DNA of 7,541 nucleotides from Gemmatimonadota bacterium (GCA_016209995.1 JACQVC010000452.1:1-7541); one strand, 5' to 3'. Shown: positions 1 to 6,142, counted from the stretch's first letter. Made by a program: numbers and translations. The notes: generated by a model from the letters alone, not told the origin.

Positions 1-1
1 C

Positions 2-238
2 TTCGACGTCGTGCTCCTGGGTCTGGTCTACGACATCAGTATCAACGGCGGCGATGTGCACGTCACGATGTCGCTGACTTCGCCCATGTGCCCGGCCGCC
101 GGACAGATCGTCGAGGAAGCGACGCAGAAGATCCAAGCGCTGGAGGGAGTAGAGCGGGCGGATGTGGAGCTGACCTTCTCGCCGCCGTGGACACCCGAGC
201 GTATCAGCCCGCTGATCCGCGCATCGCTTGGTCTCTGA
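2..238 (+). CDS. DUF59/MIP18-family Fe-S cluster assembly factor (5' partial)
   Basis: This is the C-terminal portion of a metal-sulfur cluster assembly factor of the DUF59 family (PaaD/SufT/MIP18-like). Such small cytosolic proteins help build or deliver Fe-S clusters. The frame is open from the left edge and 78 residues are visible before TGA. The hallmarks are the LGLVYDI segment (residues 6-12 of the visible part), a TSPMCP motif whose Cys (visible residue 30) matches the conserved family cysteine, and the family-typical ending FSPPWTPERISPLIRASLGL. The GTG at 11 is internal to the conserved LGLVY strand region, so the true start lies upstream of the window. The residue before LGL is Leu where many relatives have Asp (VDLGLVY). 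Family assignment is firm. The exact client or subfamily cannot be told from this fragment, and no other Fe-S gene is visible nearby. Confidence 0.9.
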   Translation, partial: FDVVLLGLVYDISINGGDVHVTMSLTSPMCPAAGQIVEEATQKIQALEGVERADVELTFSPPWTPERISPLIRASLGL

Positions 239-292
239 TACGTTCGTGCCCCGACCAATGGCTGCGGCCGGCGTGGGCGGCCAGGGCCCCTT

Positions 293-322
293 ACCCCACG
301 CAAACGTGGGTTTGCGTGGGGT
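293..322 (+). terminator. Strong 13-bp hairpin, probable terminator without U-tract
   Basis: A perfect inverted repeat has arms ACCCCACGCAAAC (293-305) and GTTTGCGTGGGGT (310-322) with a 4-nt loop (GTGG). It lies 54 nt after the stop of the DUF59 gene and 75 nt before the TPR gene, both on the + strand, which fits a transcription terminator or RNA-stabilising hairpin. No T-run follows on either strand, so it is not a canonical intrinsic terminator. It could also be a repeated palindromic element; one window cannot decide this. Confidence 0.55.
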
Positions 323-397
323 CCCCGCGAGCCTTGAGCGGCGGTACCACCACGGGGTCGGGGGGTCGGCCCGCGTCGATCCCCGGCAATCGCGCGC

Positions 398-1093
398 ATG
401 CTGGATTTCCTGAAGAAGCTGTTCCAGGACTCGCCTCCGGTTGAGGCGGACGTCACGGAGCGACGGCTTTCGGCCATCGCGCAGCGACTGGATCAGCTTC
501 ACGTGGGGAGTCCGGAAGCGGCGAGGCTGCTGAACCGCGCGGGCGACCTGGAGCTGGCGGCCGGCAATCGGGACGAAGCGTTGAAGTATTACGGCCGCAG
601 CGTCGACGCCCACATGGAACTGCGCCAGTTCGACGCGGCGGCCGCCATCTGCCGCAAGATGCTCCGCCTGGTGCCCGACGTCGTGCGGGCGCGTTGTACG
701 CTCGCATGGCTGAGCCTCGGCAAAGGGCTTCTGGACATGGCCCGCGAGGAGCTGACCGAATACGTGGCCGTGGCCCGCAAAGCCAAGAGCCAGCACCTCG
801 CCGCCCAGCAGTTGCGCCTCATGGGTGCGTACGTGCACGACCGGAAGTTCCTGGAGTTTCTGGCCGAGAAGCTCAGGGAGCTTGGCGATGGTCAGGGCGC
901 CGAAGCCGTGCTCGCGGGTGCCGTCGATGCAACGTTGTCGCCCGAGAGTCCGGGCTGGGACCCGGTGGTGTTCGCGGCCCTGCTGACGCCCGAGGAGCTG
1001 GAGCAGGCGAAGCGGAAGGGGCTCAACCTGCGCGAGAGGATCACCAAGCCGCTCGACGAGGAGTTTCCGATTTATCGGCCGCCGAACCTCTGA
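398..1093 (+). CDS. TPR-repeat protein
   Basis: The predicted product has 231 residues, is mostly alpha-helical and is built around tetratricopeptide-like repeats. These normally form a helical scaffold for protein-protein contacts; the partner is unknown. Repeat-like helix pairs are visible at about residues 44-75 (RAGDLELAAGNRDEALKYY, with the G-N-x-x-x-A-L-x-x-Y pattern), 76-93 (a half-repeat ending in LRLVP) and 96-126 (LAWLSLGKGLLDMAREEL). The N-terminus (MLDFLKKLF) is a short amphipathic helix, not a signal peptide, so the protein is likely cytosolic or peripherally membrane-associated. The tail (about 195-231) is charged and ends IYRPPNL. ATG 398 has no clear Shine-Dalgarno sequence, but it is the only sensible start before the first repeat. 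The gene stands alone after the 293-322 hairpin and converges with the next gene, 31 nt away. TPR assignment is fairly secure; function is not assigned. Confidence 0.85.
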   Translation: MLDFLKKLFQDSPPVEADVTERRLSAIAQRLDQLHVGSPEAARLLNRAGDLELAAGNRDEALKYYGRSVDAHMELRQFDAAAAICRKMLRLVPDVVRARCTLAWLSLGKGLLDMAREELTEYVAVARKAKSQHLAAQQLRLMGAYVHDRKFLEFLAEKLRELGDGQGAEAVLAGAVDATLSPESPGWDPVVFAALLTPEELEQAKRKGLNLRERITKPLDEEFPIYRPPNL

Positions 1094-1112
1094 AGCGGGC
1101 GTGCAGGGCCTG

Positions 1113-1139
1113 GACCTCGAGCCACTACTCGATAAGGTC
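1113..1139. terminator. Weak bulged hairpin in the convergent gap
   Basis: GACCTCGAG (1113-1121) can pair with CTCGATAAGGTC (1128-1139), giving a 9-bp stem with a 3-nt bulge. It spans the 31-nt gap between the converging TPR and minus-strand genes and the stop codon of the latter. The location suits a bidirectional terminator, but there is no T-tract and the stem is imperfect. Confidence 0.25.
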
Positions 1140-1652
1140 TACGTCCTCCAGAAAGTCCCGTAACGGCCCCGCGACCGCGATGGCTCGCTCCGCCAAAGCC
1201 AGCGGCAGGTGCGGAGGTACCTCGCGAGGGCCGACCAGGTGGCGCAACGCGGCGAAGCCGATTTCGGCATCACTCTTGTCAGCGGCGGCGTAATATTCGG
1301 CGTAGCGCGCGCCGACGCGCTGCTCGAAAACGGGAAGATGAGACCTGGGCGTGCCGTGCTCCGCCATGTCCTCGAAGACGCCGCGGTGCATCGCGTCGAG
1401 TCCCTCTCGGATCATGTCGGAGGGTACCCGGCTCACGAAGGCGAGCTGAGTCGCCCGGGTGTGAGCCCACATGAGAAAGATGAGCATTTCCTCGACGATG
1501 CGCTGGTCCGCTGCCGGCTCGGTCACGCCGAGGTCGGCGAACAGGGCGTCGGCTTCGCCGTCCGCGATGAAGTCCGAGAAGCTCTCCCAAACCAGGCTGG
1601 CGAGCGTGTCGCCGAGCTCCTGGGGGGTCATTTTGGTCGTGAACTTTGCCAT
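1125..1652 (-). CDS. Hypothetical acidic helical protein
   Basis: The predicted product has 175 residues and I do not recognise its family. It has no signal peptide, no membrane segment and only scattered cysteine-free helices. It looks all-alpha and acidic: residues 9-40 and 50-100 form amphipathic helices (EEMLIFLMWAHTRATQLAF at 54-72), a conserved-looking aromatic helix follows (FEQRVGARYAEYYAAAD, 109-125), and the chain ends in DFLEDVDLIE. The start is well supported: a GAGGGAG-type Shine-Dalgarno sequence lies 5 nt before the ATG at 1652 on the minus strand. Codon use is GC-rich like the neighbours, and the opposite-strand frames over the same region show no known domain. The gene is transcribed away from the lipoprotein gene and converges with the TPR gene. 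A possible sigma70-type -35 (TTGACA) lies upstream. It is probably a soluble cytosolic protein; no function is proposed. Confidence 0.7.
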   Translation of the reverse strand: MAKFTTKMTPQELGDTLASLVWESFSDFIADGEADALFADLGVTEPAADQRIVEEMLIFLMWAHTRATQLAFVSRVPSDMIREGLDAMHRGVFEDMAEHGTPRSHLPVFEQRVGARYAEYYAAADKSDAEIGFAALRHLVGPREVPPHLPLALAERAIAVAGPLRDFLEDVDLIE

Positions 1653-1682
1653 TCCAGCTCCCTCGACAGTGAGTAGCCCCCA

Positions 1683-1710
1683 ATTCCGCTTGCAGGCCGG
1701 TGTCTGTCAA
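1683..1710 (-). promoter_or_regulatory. Candidate promoter for the minus-strand gene
   Basis: Reading the minus strand, a perfect TTGACA hexamer (1710 down to 1705) is followed after 16 nt by CGGAAT (1688-1683), a poor -10 matching only the last three bases of TATAAT. Transcription would begin about 20-25 nt before the ATG at 1652, which is sensible spacing. Only the -35 is convincing. Confidence 0.3.
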
Positions 1711-1805
1711 GGGTTTCAGGCGGCTTGGAGGAACCTTTTCCCAGGGGGTCGCCGCCGGATGTCGGCTGTGCGCACGAAGACCAAGGTGTTCGGGAGCCTA
1801 GGCCC

Positions 1806-2576
1806 ATGAGCCACAAGGGACTGAAGAGCCTCGTCGCGGTTGGGAAGCAGGGAGGCCCGGGTGGAAGGCCGACCCGGTCGGGTCGATGGACGGATCTGGC
1901 GGTCTGGGGGCTGAGCCTGCTGCCCGTGATGTCCGTCATTTTGGCGGCCTGCGCCAGCACGCGTGAGCTGCCGCCGGCTCGGCCGATCATCGTTCGGTCG
2001 GGCGTACGGATCGTCGCGGACAGCCAACGCCTCAACCGGATCGATGAGTGGTTACGCCGACAGCTCGAGAACATCGAGGAAGATCCGAGCTTCCTCATCA
2101 CGGTGACGCCCCGCGACACGGCACCCCCGCCCTGGCGCGGGCTCGCCATCGCGGGTGACAGCGCGGAGATTCTGGCGCCGCGAGAGGTGCCGGACGCCGG
2201 CACGGTGCTCATGGTTTACGCGCATCTCCACCTGATGGATCGGATGGGGAAGATCCCGGAGTGGCTGCCGGAAGCCGCTGATCTGCCGCGCGGGTACCCT
2301 CTCGAGCGGGTGATCATGCGACGGCTGGCCGAAGCCTGGTTGTACGCCCGTGCCGTCGCGGATGCGGGGCCGTGGTCGATCCTGGACGAGCTTATGTACG
2401 CCAATGAGTTCGGGTACCTGGATGCCTACCTACTGACGGCGAGAGCCGGGCAGTTTCCGGACGACAGGCGACGCTGGCTCGAGGAGAACCCGGGCCGCGA
2501 GGATGAGTTTCGCACCTGGTTCCAGCGAACGTTCGGGGAGGATCCGCCGGGCTGGGCGGAACGGCCCGGGCGCTAA
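1806..2576 (+). CDS. Predicted outer-membrane lipoprotein, function unknown
   Basis: This is a 256-residue protein with a lipoprotein signal. A basic n-region (about residues 1-30, rich in Lys/Arg/Gly) is followed by a hydrophobic stretch (31-46) and the lipobox LAAC with Cys49. Position +2 is Ala, so by the usual sorting rule it would be exported to the outer membrane. ATG 1806 was chosen over the in-frame ATG 1725 because GGGAG lies 9 nt upstream and the extra 27 residues are low-complexity. The n-region is still unusually long for a lipoprotein. The mature part begins with a Pro-rich linker and a strand-like segment (RPIIVRSGVRIVADS), then helices. A Trp/Tyr-rich helical C-terminal domain (about residues 135-256) carries HLHLMDRMGKIPEWLPEAAD and ANEFGYLDAYLL. 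I see no catalytic motif of a known peptidase. The decarboxylase gene follows 50 nt later on the same strand, so co-transcription is possible. Confidence 0.75.
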   Translation: MSHKGLKSLVAVGKQGGPGGRPTRSGRWTDLAVWGLSLLPVMSVILAACASTRELPPARPIIVRSGVRIVADSQRLNRIDEWLRRQLENIEEDPSFLITVTPRDTAPPPWRGLAIAGDSAEILAPREVPDAGTVLMVYAHLHLMDRMGKIPEWLPEAADLPRGYPLERVIMRRLAEAWLYARAVADAGPWSILDELMYANEFGYLDAYLLTARAGQFPDDRRRWLEENPGREDEFRTWFQRTFGEDPPGWAERPGR

Positions 2577-2626
2577 GGGAGTCTAACTCGGCGGGGTGGT
2601 GGCAAGGGGCGAGGAGCTCCGCAGGT

Positions 2627-4111
2627 ATGCCCGAGAGCCTGGACCGGCGGATGCGCCGGCCGTCTTCCAGCAGGTTGAGTCTCGCGCCCGACGAGATGCG
2701 GCGCCTGGGATACCGCGTAGTCGATCTCCTGATCGAGCGGATCGCGGGGCTCGAGCAATCCAGTGTTTGGACGGGTGCCGCCCGCAGCGAGACCGAGCGA
2801 CTGCTCCGTGAGCCGGCGCCGGAAGAGGGCCGTGCGGCTGATGAGGTGCTCGAGCGGGCGGTCCGCGATGTGCTGGCGGTGGCGGGTCGCATCGATCATC
2901 CGCGCTTCTTCGCCTTTGTCCCCTCGTGCCCGACCTGGCCGTCCATTCTCGGCGACTTCCTGGCCGCGGGCTACAACGTGTTCCAGGGCACCTGGCTGGA
3001 GTCCGCGGGTCCGAGCCAGGTCGAGCTCGTGGTCACCGACTGGTTCCGCGCGTGGCTGGGCATGCCCGAGAGCGCGGGCGGCCTGCTGACCAGCGGCGGC
3101 AGCGCCGCCAACCTGCTGGCGCTGGTCACGGCTCGGGAATCGTTGGCCGAGCCTGACGCCGCCGGGGCCGGCGTCTTGTACTTGAGCGACCAGGGGCACG
3201 GCTCACTGGTCCGCGCGGCCCGGATCATGGGCATTCCGCCGTCGCGGATGCGCACGGTGGCCACGGATGGCTCGTACCGCTTGGACGTGCGCGCGCTGGC
3301 CGAGACACTGGCCAGCGACCGGAGCGCCGGCCTGACACCCCTCTGCGTGTGCGCGAACGCCGGATCCACAAACACCGGGTCGATCGACCCGCTGCCCGAA
3401 ATCGCGGACGTTTGCGCCCGAGAGCGGGTCTGGCTGCACGTCGACGGCGCATACGGCGGCTTTGCCGCGCTGACCGCCGAGGGCTGGCGGCTGCTGCACG
3501 GGATCGAGCGCGCGGACAGCGTGGCGCTGGACCCGCACAAGTGGCTGTTCCAGCCGTACGAGGCGGGCTGCTTGATCGTGCGCGACGCGCGAGCGCTCGG
3601 ACGAGCCTTCCGGCAAGGGGGCGACTACCTACAGGACGTCCAGCTCGGGCTCGAGCAGGTGAACTTCGCGGACCGAGGCCTCCAGCTCACGCGCTCGTTC
3701 CGGGCGCTCAAGGTATGGATATCGATTCAGGTGCTCGGATTGCGCGCGTTTCGCGAGGCCGTGGCCGAGGGAATGGAGCTGGCCCGTCGAGCGGAGGCGC
3801 ACATACGCAATGCGACGCACCTCGAGCTCCTGGCGCCCGCGAGCCTCGGCGTCGTGTGTTACCGGTATCGGGACCCGGTGATGGCGCTCGCCGAAGAAGA
3901 GCTCGAGCGACTGAACGAGCGTATCCAGGACGAGATCGTGAGCAGCGGATACGCGATGCTTTCGTCGACCCGCCTCAGGGGCCGCTACGCGCTGCGCCTG
4001 TGCATCCTCAACTATCACTCGACGTGGGACGATGTGCGGGGGGTGCTCGAGCGGGTGGAGGAGACCGGACGTCGCCTGGACGCCCCGTTACTCGGACAGC
4101 GGCCTGGCTAA
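2627..4111 (+). CDS. PLP-dependent group II amino-acid decarboxylase (aromatic-type)
   Basis: This 494-residue protein has the usual length of aromatic-L-amino-acid/tyrosine decarboxylases. These cytosolic PLP enzymes convert an amino acid to its amine plus CO2. Visible landmarks are HPRFFAF (91-97), NVFQGTWLESAGPSQVE (117-133), the phosphate-binding TSGGSAANLLAL (155-166), H191 (equivalent to the His that stacks on PLP, human DDC H192), NAGSTNTGSIDP (244-255), HVDGAYGG with D273 contacting the pyridine N, and DPHKW with the Schiff-base Lys305. Y334 (in GGDYLQD) lines up with the catalytic-loop Tyr332 of human DDC. Keeping Tyr there argues for a true decarboxylase rather than a Phe-type aldehyde synthase. 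GAGGAG at 2611-2616 lies 10 nt before ATG 2627. An internal ATG at 2696 (M24) is a possible shorter start close to the canonical N-terminus. The stop is 4 nt before the CPBP gene. The substrate (Tyr, Trp, Phe, DOPA or a non-aromatic) cannot be read from the sequence. Confidence 0.95.
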   Translation: MPESLDRRMRRPSSSRLSLAPDEMRRLGYRVVDLLIERIAGLEQSSVWTGAARSETERLLREPAPEEGRAADEVLERAVRDVLAVAGRIDHPRFFAFVPSCPTWPSILGDFLAAGYNVFQGTWLESAGPSQVELVVTDWFRAWLGMPESAGGLLTSGGSAANLLALVTARESLAEPDAAGAGVLYLSDQGHGSLVRAARIMGIPPSRMRTVATDGSYRLDVRALAETLASDRSAGLTPLCVCANAGSTNTGSIDPLPEIADVCARERVWLHVDGAYGGFAALTAEGWRLLHGIERADSVALDPHKWLFQPYEAGCLIVRDARALGRAFRQGGDYLQDVQLGLEQVNFADRGLQLTRSFRALKVWISIQVLGLRAFREAVAEGMELARRAEAHIRNATHLELLAPASLGVVCYRYRDPVMALAEEELERLNERIQDEIVSSGYAMLSSTRLRGRYALRLCILNYHSTWDDVRGVLERVEETGRRLDAPLLGQRPG

Positions 4112-4115
4112 GCCC

Positions 4116-4898
4116 ATGCCGGAGGATTCGCGGCGCGTCATCGGGGTCGGGGCGGTCGTCTACCTTGTCGTTGTAGCTCTGTTCGCCGGCGAGACGTCCC
4201 TCACCGTGGCCGACGTGCTCGTCCTGCCGGTCCTGCTGGTCGTGCTTCCCGCACTGGGCGTCGCGCAGGTCGCGGCCGCGGCGGGCCAGCCGCTGCCGCC
4301 GCAGTGGGTTCTGTATGCGGTGTCGGGAGGCAGCACGCTCCTGCTGGGCGTTGTGGCCCTGGCGGCCGGCGTCTATCACGGCGGCCTGGCGGCGGTTGGC
4401 CTGAGGGCAGCGCCGTCGTTGCCGCTGGCAGGCTGGACGTTCGGCCTTATCCTGGCGGGGCTGGTACTCACGGTGTTCTCCCGGCTGCTGGCGGGTCGCT
4501 ACGGGATCCAGGAGACGCGGCTCCTGCGCGAGCTGCTGCCCGTGAGCGTGGCGGAAAAGTGGGCGTTCGTCCTGCTGTCGTTGAGCGCTGGATTCGGAGA
4601 GGAGCTGGCCTATCGCGGGTATGCGATCCCGATTCTCGAAGCCGCGACCGGATCGTTGTGGCCGGCCGTGGCGATCTCGAGCATCGCGTTCGGGATCGTT
4701 CACGCCTACCAGGGCCCGTTCGGTGTGGTGCGAACCACCCTGCTGGGCTTCCTGCTCGGTCTACCGGTGGCGTTGACGGGGAACGTATGGCCAGCCATCC
4801 TCGCACACACCGCACTCGACGTGGTGAACGGTGTGGTGCTGGGGCGCTGGCTGGTGGCTCTGGGTGCTACCGAGGAGGGCCAACCGGATGGAAATTGA
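4116..4898 (+). CDS. CPBP-family intramembrane metalloprotease (Abi/Rce1-like)
   Basis: This 260-residue polytopic membrane protein carries all three signature motifs of the CPBP (CaaX protease and bacteriocin-processing; Abi) family: EELAYRG (E162-E163 and R167, motif 1), FGIVH (F192...H196, motif 2) and HTALD (H231...D235, motif 3). The Glu and His residues form the metal-dependent active site in Rce1-type homologues. About seven or eight hydrophobic segments are visible, near residues 8-24, 33-55, 66-86, 104-124, 148-160, 182-197, 202-222 and 234-250. The motifs lie in the C-terminal half, as in the family. ATG 4116 is preferred over the in-frame ATG 4032, which lies inside the decarboxylase gene. 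It begins 4 nt after the decarboxylase stop, and the end overlaps the next start by 11 nt, which implies coupled translation. Bacterial members act in peptide maturation, bacteriocin self-immunity or protein anchoring; the substrate here is unknown. Confidence 0.9.
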   Translation: MPEDSRRVIGVGAVVYLVVVALFAGETSLTVADVLVLPVLLVVLPALGVAQVAAAAGQPLPPQWVLYAVSGGSTLLLGVVALAAGVYHGGLAAVGLRAAPSLPLAGWTFGLILAGLVLTVFSRLLAGRYGIQETRLLRELLPVSVAEKWAFVLLSLSAGFGEELAYRGYAIPILEAATGSLWPAVAISSIAFGIVHAYQGPFGVVRTTLLGFLLGLPVALTGNVWPAILAHTALDVVNGVVLGRWLVALGATEEGQPDGN

Positions 4899-5301
4899 CC
4901 TGGCGATGCTGGCTGATGCCGCGACCGTGGATGGGTCCGGCAAGCTGAATATCCTGGGTGTGTTCGACCGGATCATGGCGACGGACTTTCCGGTGCGGCA
5001 CGGACGAGTCGCCCTCGTGCTGCGGTTCTCGGGCACGCTGCAGGACCTCGGGCGTCACGCGGTCGAGATTCGCCTGCGAGCGCCGGGCGGTGCCGACGTG
5101 CTGCGGTTGGACGGCGAGATGGAGGTTTCGCCCGGCGCAACGTTCCCCGCGCAGGCGATGAAGATCCCCCATGTCCTCAACATCGACGGGATCGTCTTCA
5201 CCTCGCCCGGCGAGTATGCGTTCGATGTCCTCATCGATGGACGGTCGGAGGTGTCAGTCCCGCTGATCGTGGCCCGCGTGCGACAGGCCGCCGACGCTTA
5301 G
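4888..5301 (+). CDS. Small beta-rich protein, DUF6941-like
   Basis: This 137-residue soluble protein opens with MEIDLAMLADAAT and then SGKLNILGVFDRI (residues 17-29). It continues as alternating strands (RVALVLRFSG, HAVEIRLRAPGG, VLRLDGEMEVS, EYAFDVLIDG, VSVPLIVARV). The opening and overall pattern resemble what I know as DUF6941-type proteins, in which a short N-terminal segment precedes a beta-sandwich resembling a ligand-binding or immunoglobulin-like fold; this family call is tentative and from memory. No signal peptide, cysteine or catalytic motif is visible. ATG 4888 overlaps the CPBP gene by 11 nt and has a good GAGGAGG (4872-4878) 9 nt upstream, which is placed inside the CPBP coding sequence. 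The in-frame ATG at 4831 would add 19 residues from the CPBP gene and is unlikely. It is probably co-expressed with the decarboxylase and CPBP genes. Confidence 0.85.
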   Translation: MEIDLAMLADAATVDGSGKLNILGVFDRIMATDFPVRHGRVALVLRFSGTLQDLGRHAVEIRLRAPGGADVLRLDGEMEVSPGATFPAQAMKIPHVLNIDGIVFTSPGEYAFDVLIDGRSEVSVPLIVARVRQAADA

Positions 5302-5517
5302 CAGGTCGCTGCAGAACTCGTGATGGGCTCGTGGGTCAGACCACCGCCGCATGTTGCGAAACAAGTTGCAAGGCGCGCAGTGGATGCACTACGACGGTCG
5401 CCACCGGCGCGATCGGCGCTGCGCACGCATGCCGTTGGCAGACATGCTCTTCGAGCGCCGGTGCGCGTCCGGGAACAGGTCTTGCACGGAGGAGTATTGG
5501 GAAAAGGGAGGAAGAGG
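5302..5517. other. 216-nt intergenic region, no gene seen
   Basis: Between the DUF6941-like gene and the next gene I find no convincing ORF, terminator or consensus promoter. One 9-bp inverted pair, CACCGGCGC (5402-5410) with GCGCCGGTG (5455-5463), is separated by 44 nt and may be chance in GC-rich DNA. The only clear signal is the Shine-Dalgarno tract GGGAGG (5506-5511) for the following gene. The length breaks the tight packing seen upstream, so a new transcription unit could start here. Confidence 0.4.
5506..5511 (+). promoter_or_regulatory. Shine-Dalgarno site deciding a GTG start
   Basis: GGGAGG lies exactly 6 nt before the in-frame GTG at 5518 and is the best ribosome-binding site in the window. 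It supports GTG 5518 (or the adjacent GTG 5521) as the start, rather than ATG 5572, which has only a weak GGTAAG upstream, or ATG 5320, which would add an Arg-rich low-complexity leader. Confidence 0.6.
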
Positions 5518-5994
5518 GTGGTGGTCGGGACGATAACGTGCACGGCGCTGAACAGGAATCGGTTGGTAAGTATGCTCGTGCGATGCAGTTTCGAGGAGCT
5601 GAGGGCTCTCGAGTCCGGCGCGCTGGCGATTCTCGCCGCAGGGGCCGGAGAGAGCGTGGCCGTTGCGGCGCCGACCGAGACGAGGGCCGCATTGGAGGCG
5701 TTCGTCTCGCGACTCACGGGCGATCTGTCCATTGAGACGCTGGCGCAGCAGCGGCGCTATCTGTCACTCGTCGATGCGATCGTCGCCCGGCTGCTGGTCC
5801 AGATGAACACCGACATCGTGGCCGAGCACGCAGCCGCCGAGGGCGCCGTGGCCGCTTACTTCGACTACGCGCACGCGCTCGCCGTGCGTGCCCGCCTCCT
5901 GGAGATCGGTCACGAGATGGAGGCGCTGATCGAGCTGGTCACCGGAAGTCCCCCCGACAAGCAGGTGGCCGAGAGCTTTATCTTCCCGGACTGA
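5518..5994 (+). CDS. Hypothetical small helical protein (GTG start)
   Basis: The predicted product has 158 residues and I do not recognise it. From GTG 5518 it starts MVVGTITCTALNRNRLVSML, a strand-like segment. An alpha-helical body follows: SFEELRALESGALAILAAG (24-42), a short AVAAPTETRAALEAFVSRLTG region, and long helices rich in Ala/Leu/Arg that include QQRRYLSLVDAIVARLL and a Tyr/His-rich stretch (AAYFDYAHALAVRARLLEIG). The C-terminus is SFIFPD. There is no signal peptide, lipobox or convincing membrane span. If ATG 5572 were used the protein would be 140 residues and lose the N-terminal strand. A frame open back to 5320 exists, but its first 66 residues are Arg/Ala/His-rich low-complexity and are unlikely to be translated. 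It may be a lineage-restricted protein. Function is unknown, and linkage to the decarboxylase genes is by position only. Confidence 0.65.
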   Translation: MVVGTITCTALNRNRLVSMLVRCSFEELRALESGALAILAAGAGESVAVAAPTETRAALEAFVSRLTGDLSIETLAQQRRYLSLVDAIVARLLVQMNTDIVAEHAAAEGAVAAYFDYAHALAVRARLLEIGHEMEALIELVTGSPPDKQVAESFIFPD

Positions 5995-6021
5995 GGGTTT
6001 CTTCACACAACTCGTTTCGCG

Positions 6022-6049
6022 GTCAGCGGGTCAGGCGTCAGCGGGTCAG
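6022..6049 (+). repeat. Tandem 13-bp repeat GTCAGCGGGTCAG (two copies)
   Basis: GTCAGCGGGTCAG occurs at 6022-6034 and again at 6037-6049, a period of 15 nt with GC as the spacer. Each copy has an internal 8-nt period (GTCAGCGG followed by GTCAG). The second copy is the left arm of a long inverted repeat described next. Confidence 0.9.
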
Positions 6050-6142
6050 CGTTTGCTCGGCCTTGCGGACTTCCGCTCTCACGCGCTCGTAGGGGCGAGT
6101 TCGACCGCGCAGTAGGAGGCCAAGCGGCGCTGATCCGCTGAC
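6037..6142. repeat. 106-nt imperfect inverted repeat / structured intergenic element
   Basis: GTCAGCGGGTCAGCG (6037-6051) is matched in reverse complement by CGCTGATCCGCTGAC (6128-6142) at 14 of 15 positions. The stem can continue inward past a TTT/GG internal loop: GCTCGGCC (6055-6062) pairs with GGCCAAGC (6118-6125) at 7 of 8. Two short stems lie inside: GCGG/CCGC around 6065-6076, and CTCG (6086-6089) with CGAG (6096-6099). It fills the gap between the hypothetical gene ending at 5994 and the permease gene. It may be a REP/MITE-like palindromic repeat or a structured leader RNA of the permease; the sequence alone does not separate these. Confidence 0.6.

Noticed and set aside
28..477. Minus-strand 149-residue frame over the DUF59/TPR start region
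   Set aside because: It spans a known gene's antisense strand, is Arg/Pro/Ser-rich and shows no domain; typical shadow frame in GC-rich DNA.
1730..1750. ECF-type promoter (GGAACC ... GTC) ahead of the lipoprotein gene
   Set aside because: The spacing from GGAAC to the only nearby GTC is about 13 nt, shorter than the 16-17 nt expected, and no -10 pattern is convincing.
3349..4176. Second-frame 275-residue ORF over the decarboxylase
   Set aside because: It is Arg/Ala/Gly-rich low-complexity translation of the decarboxylase gene in another frame; the decarboxylase frame carries all the conserved motifs.
5351..5536. Possible 61-residue small ORF in the 216-nt gap
   Set aside because: It has no Shine-Dalgarno sequence, an irregular Arg/Cys-rich composition, and overlaps the start of the next gene in another frame.
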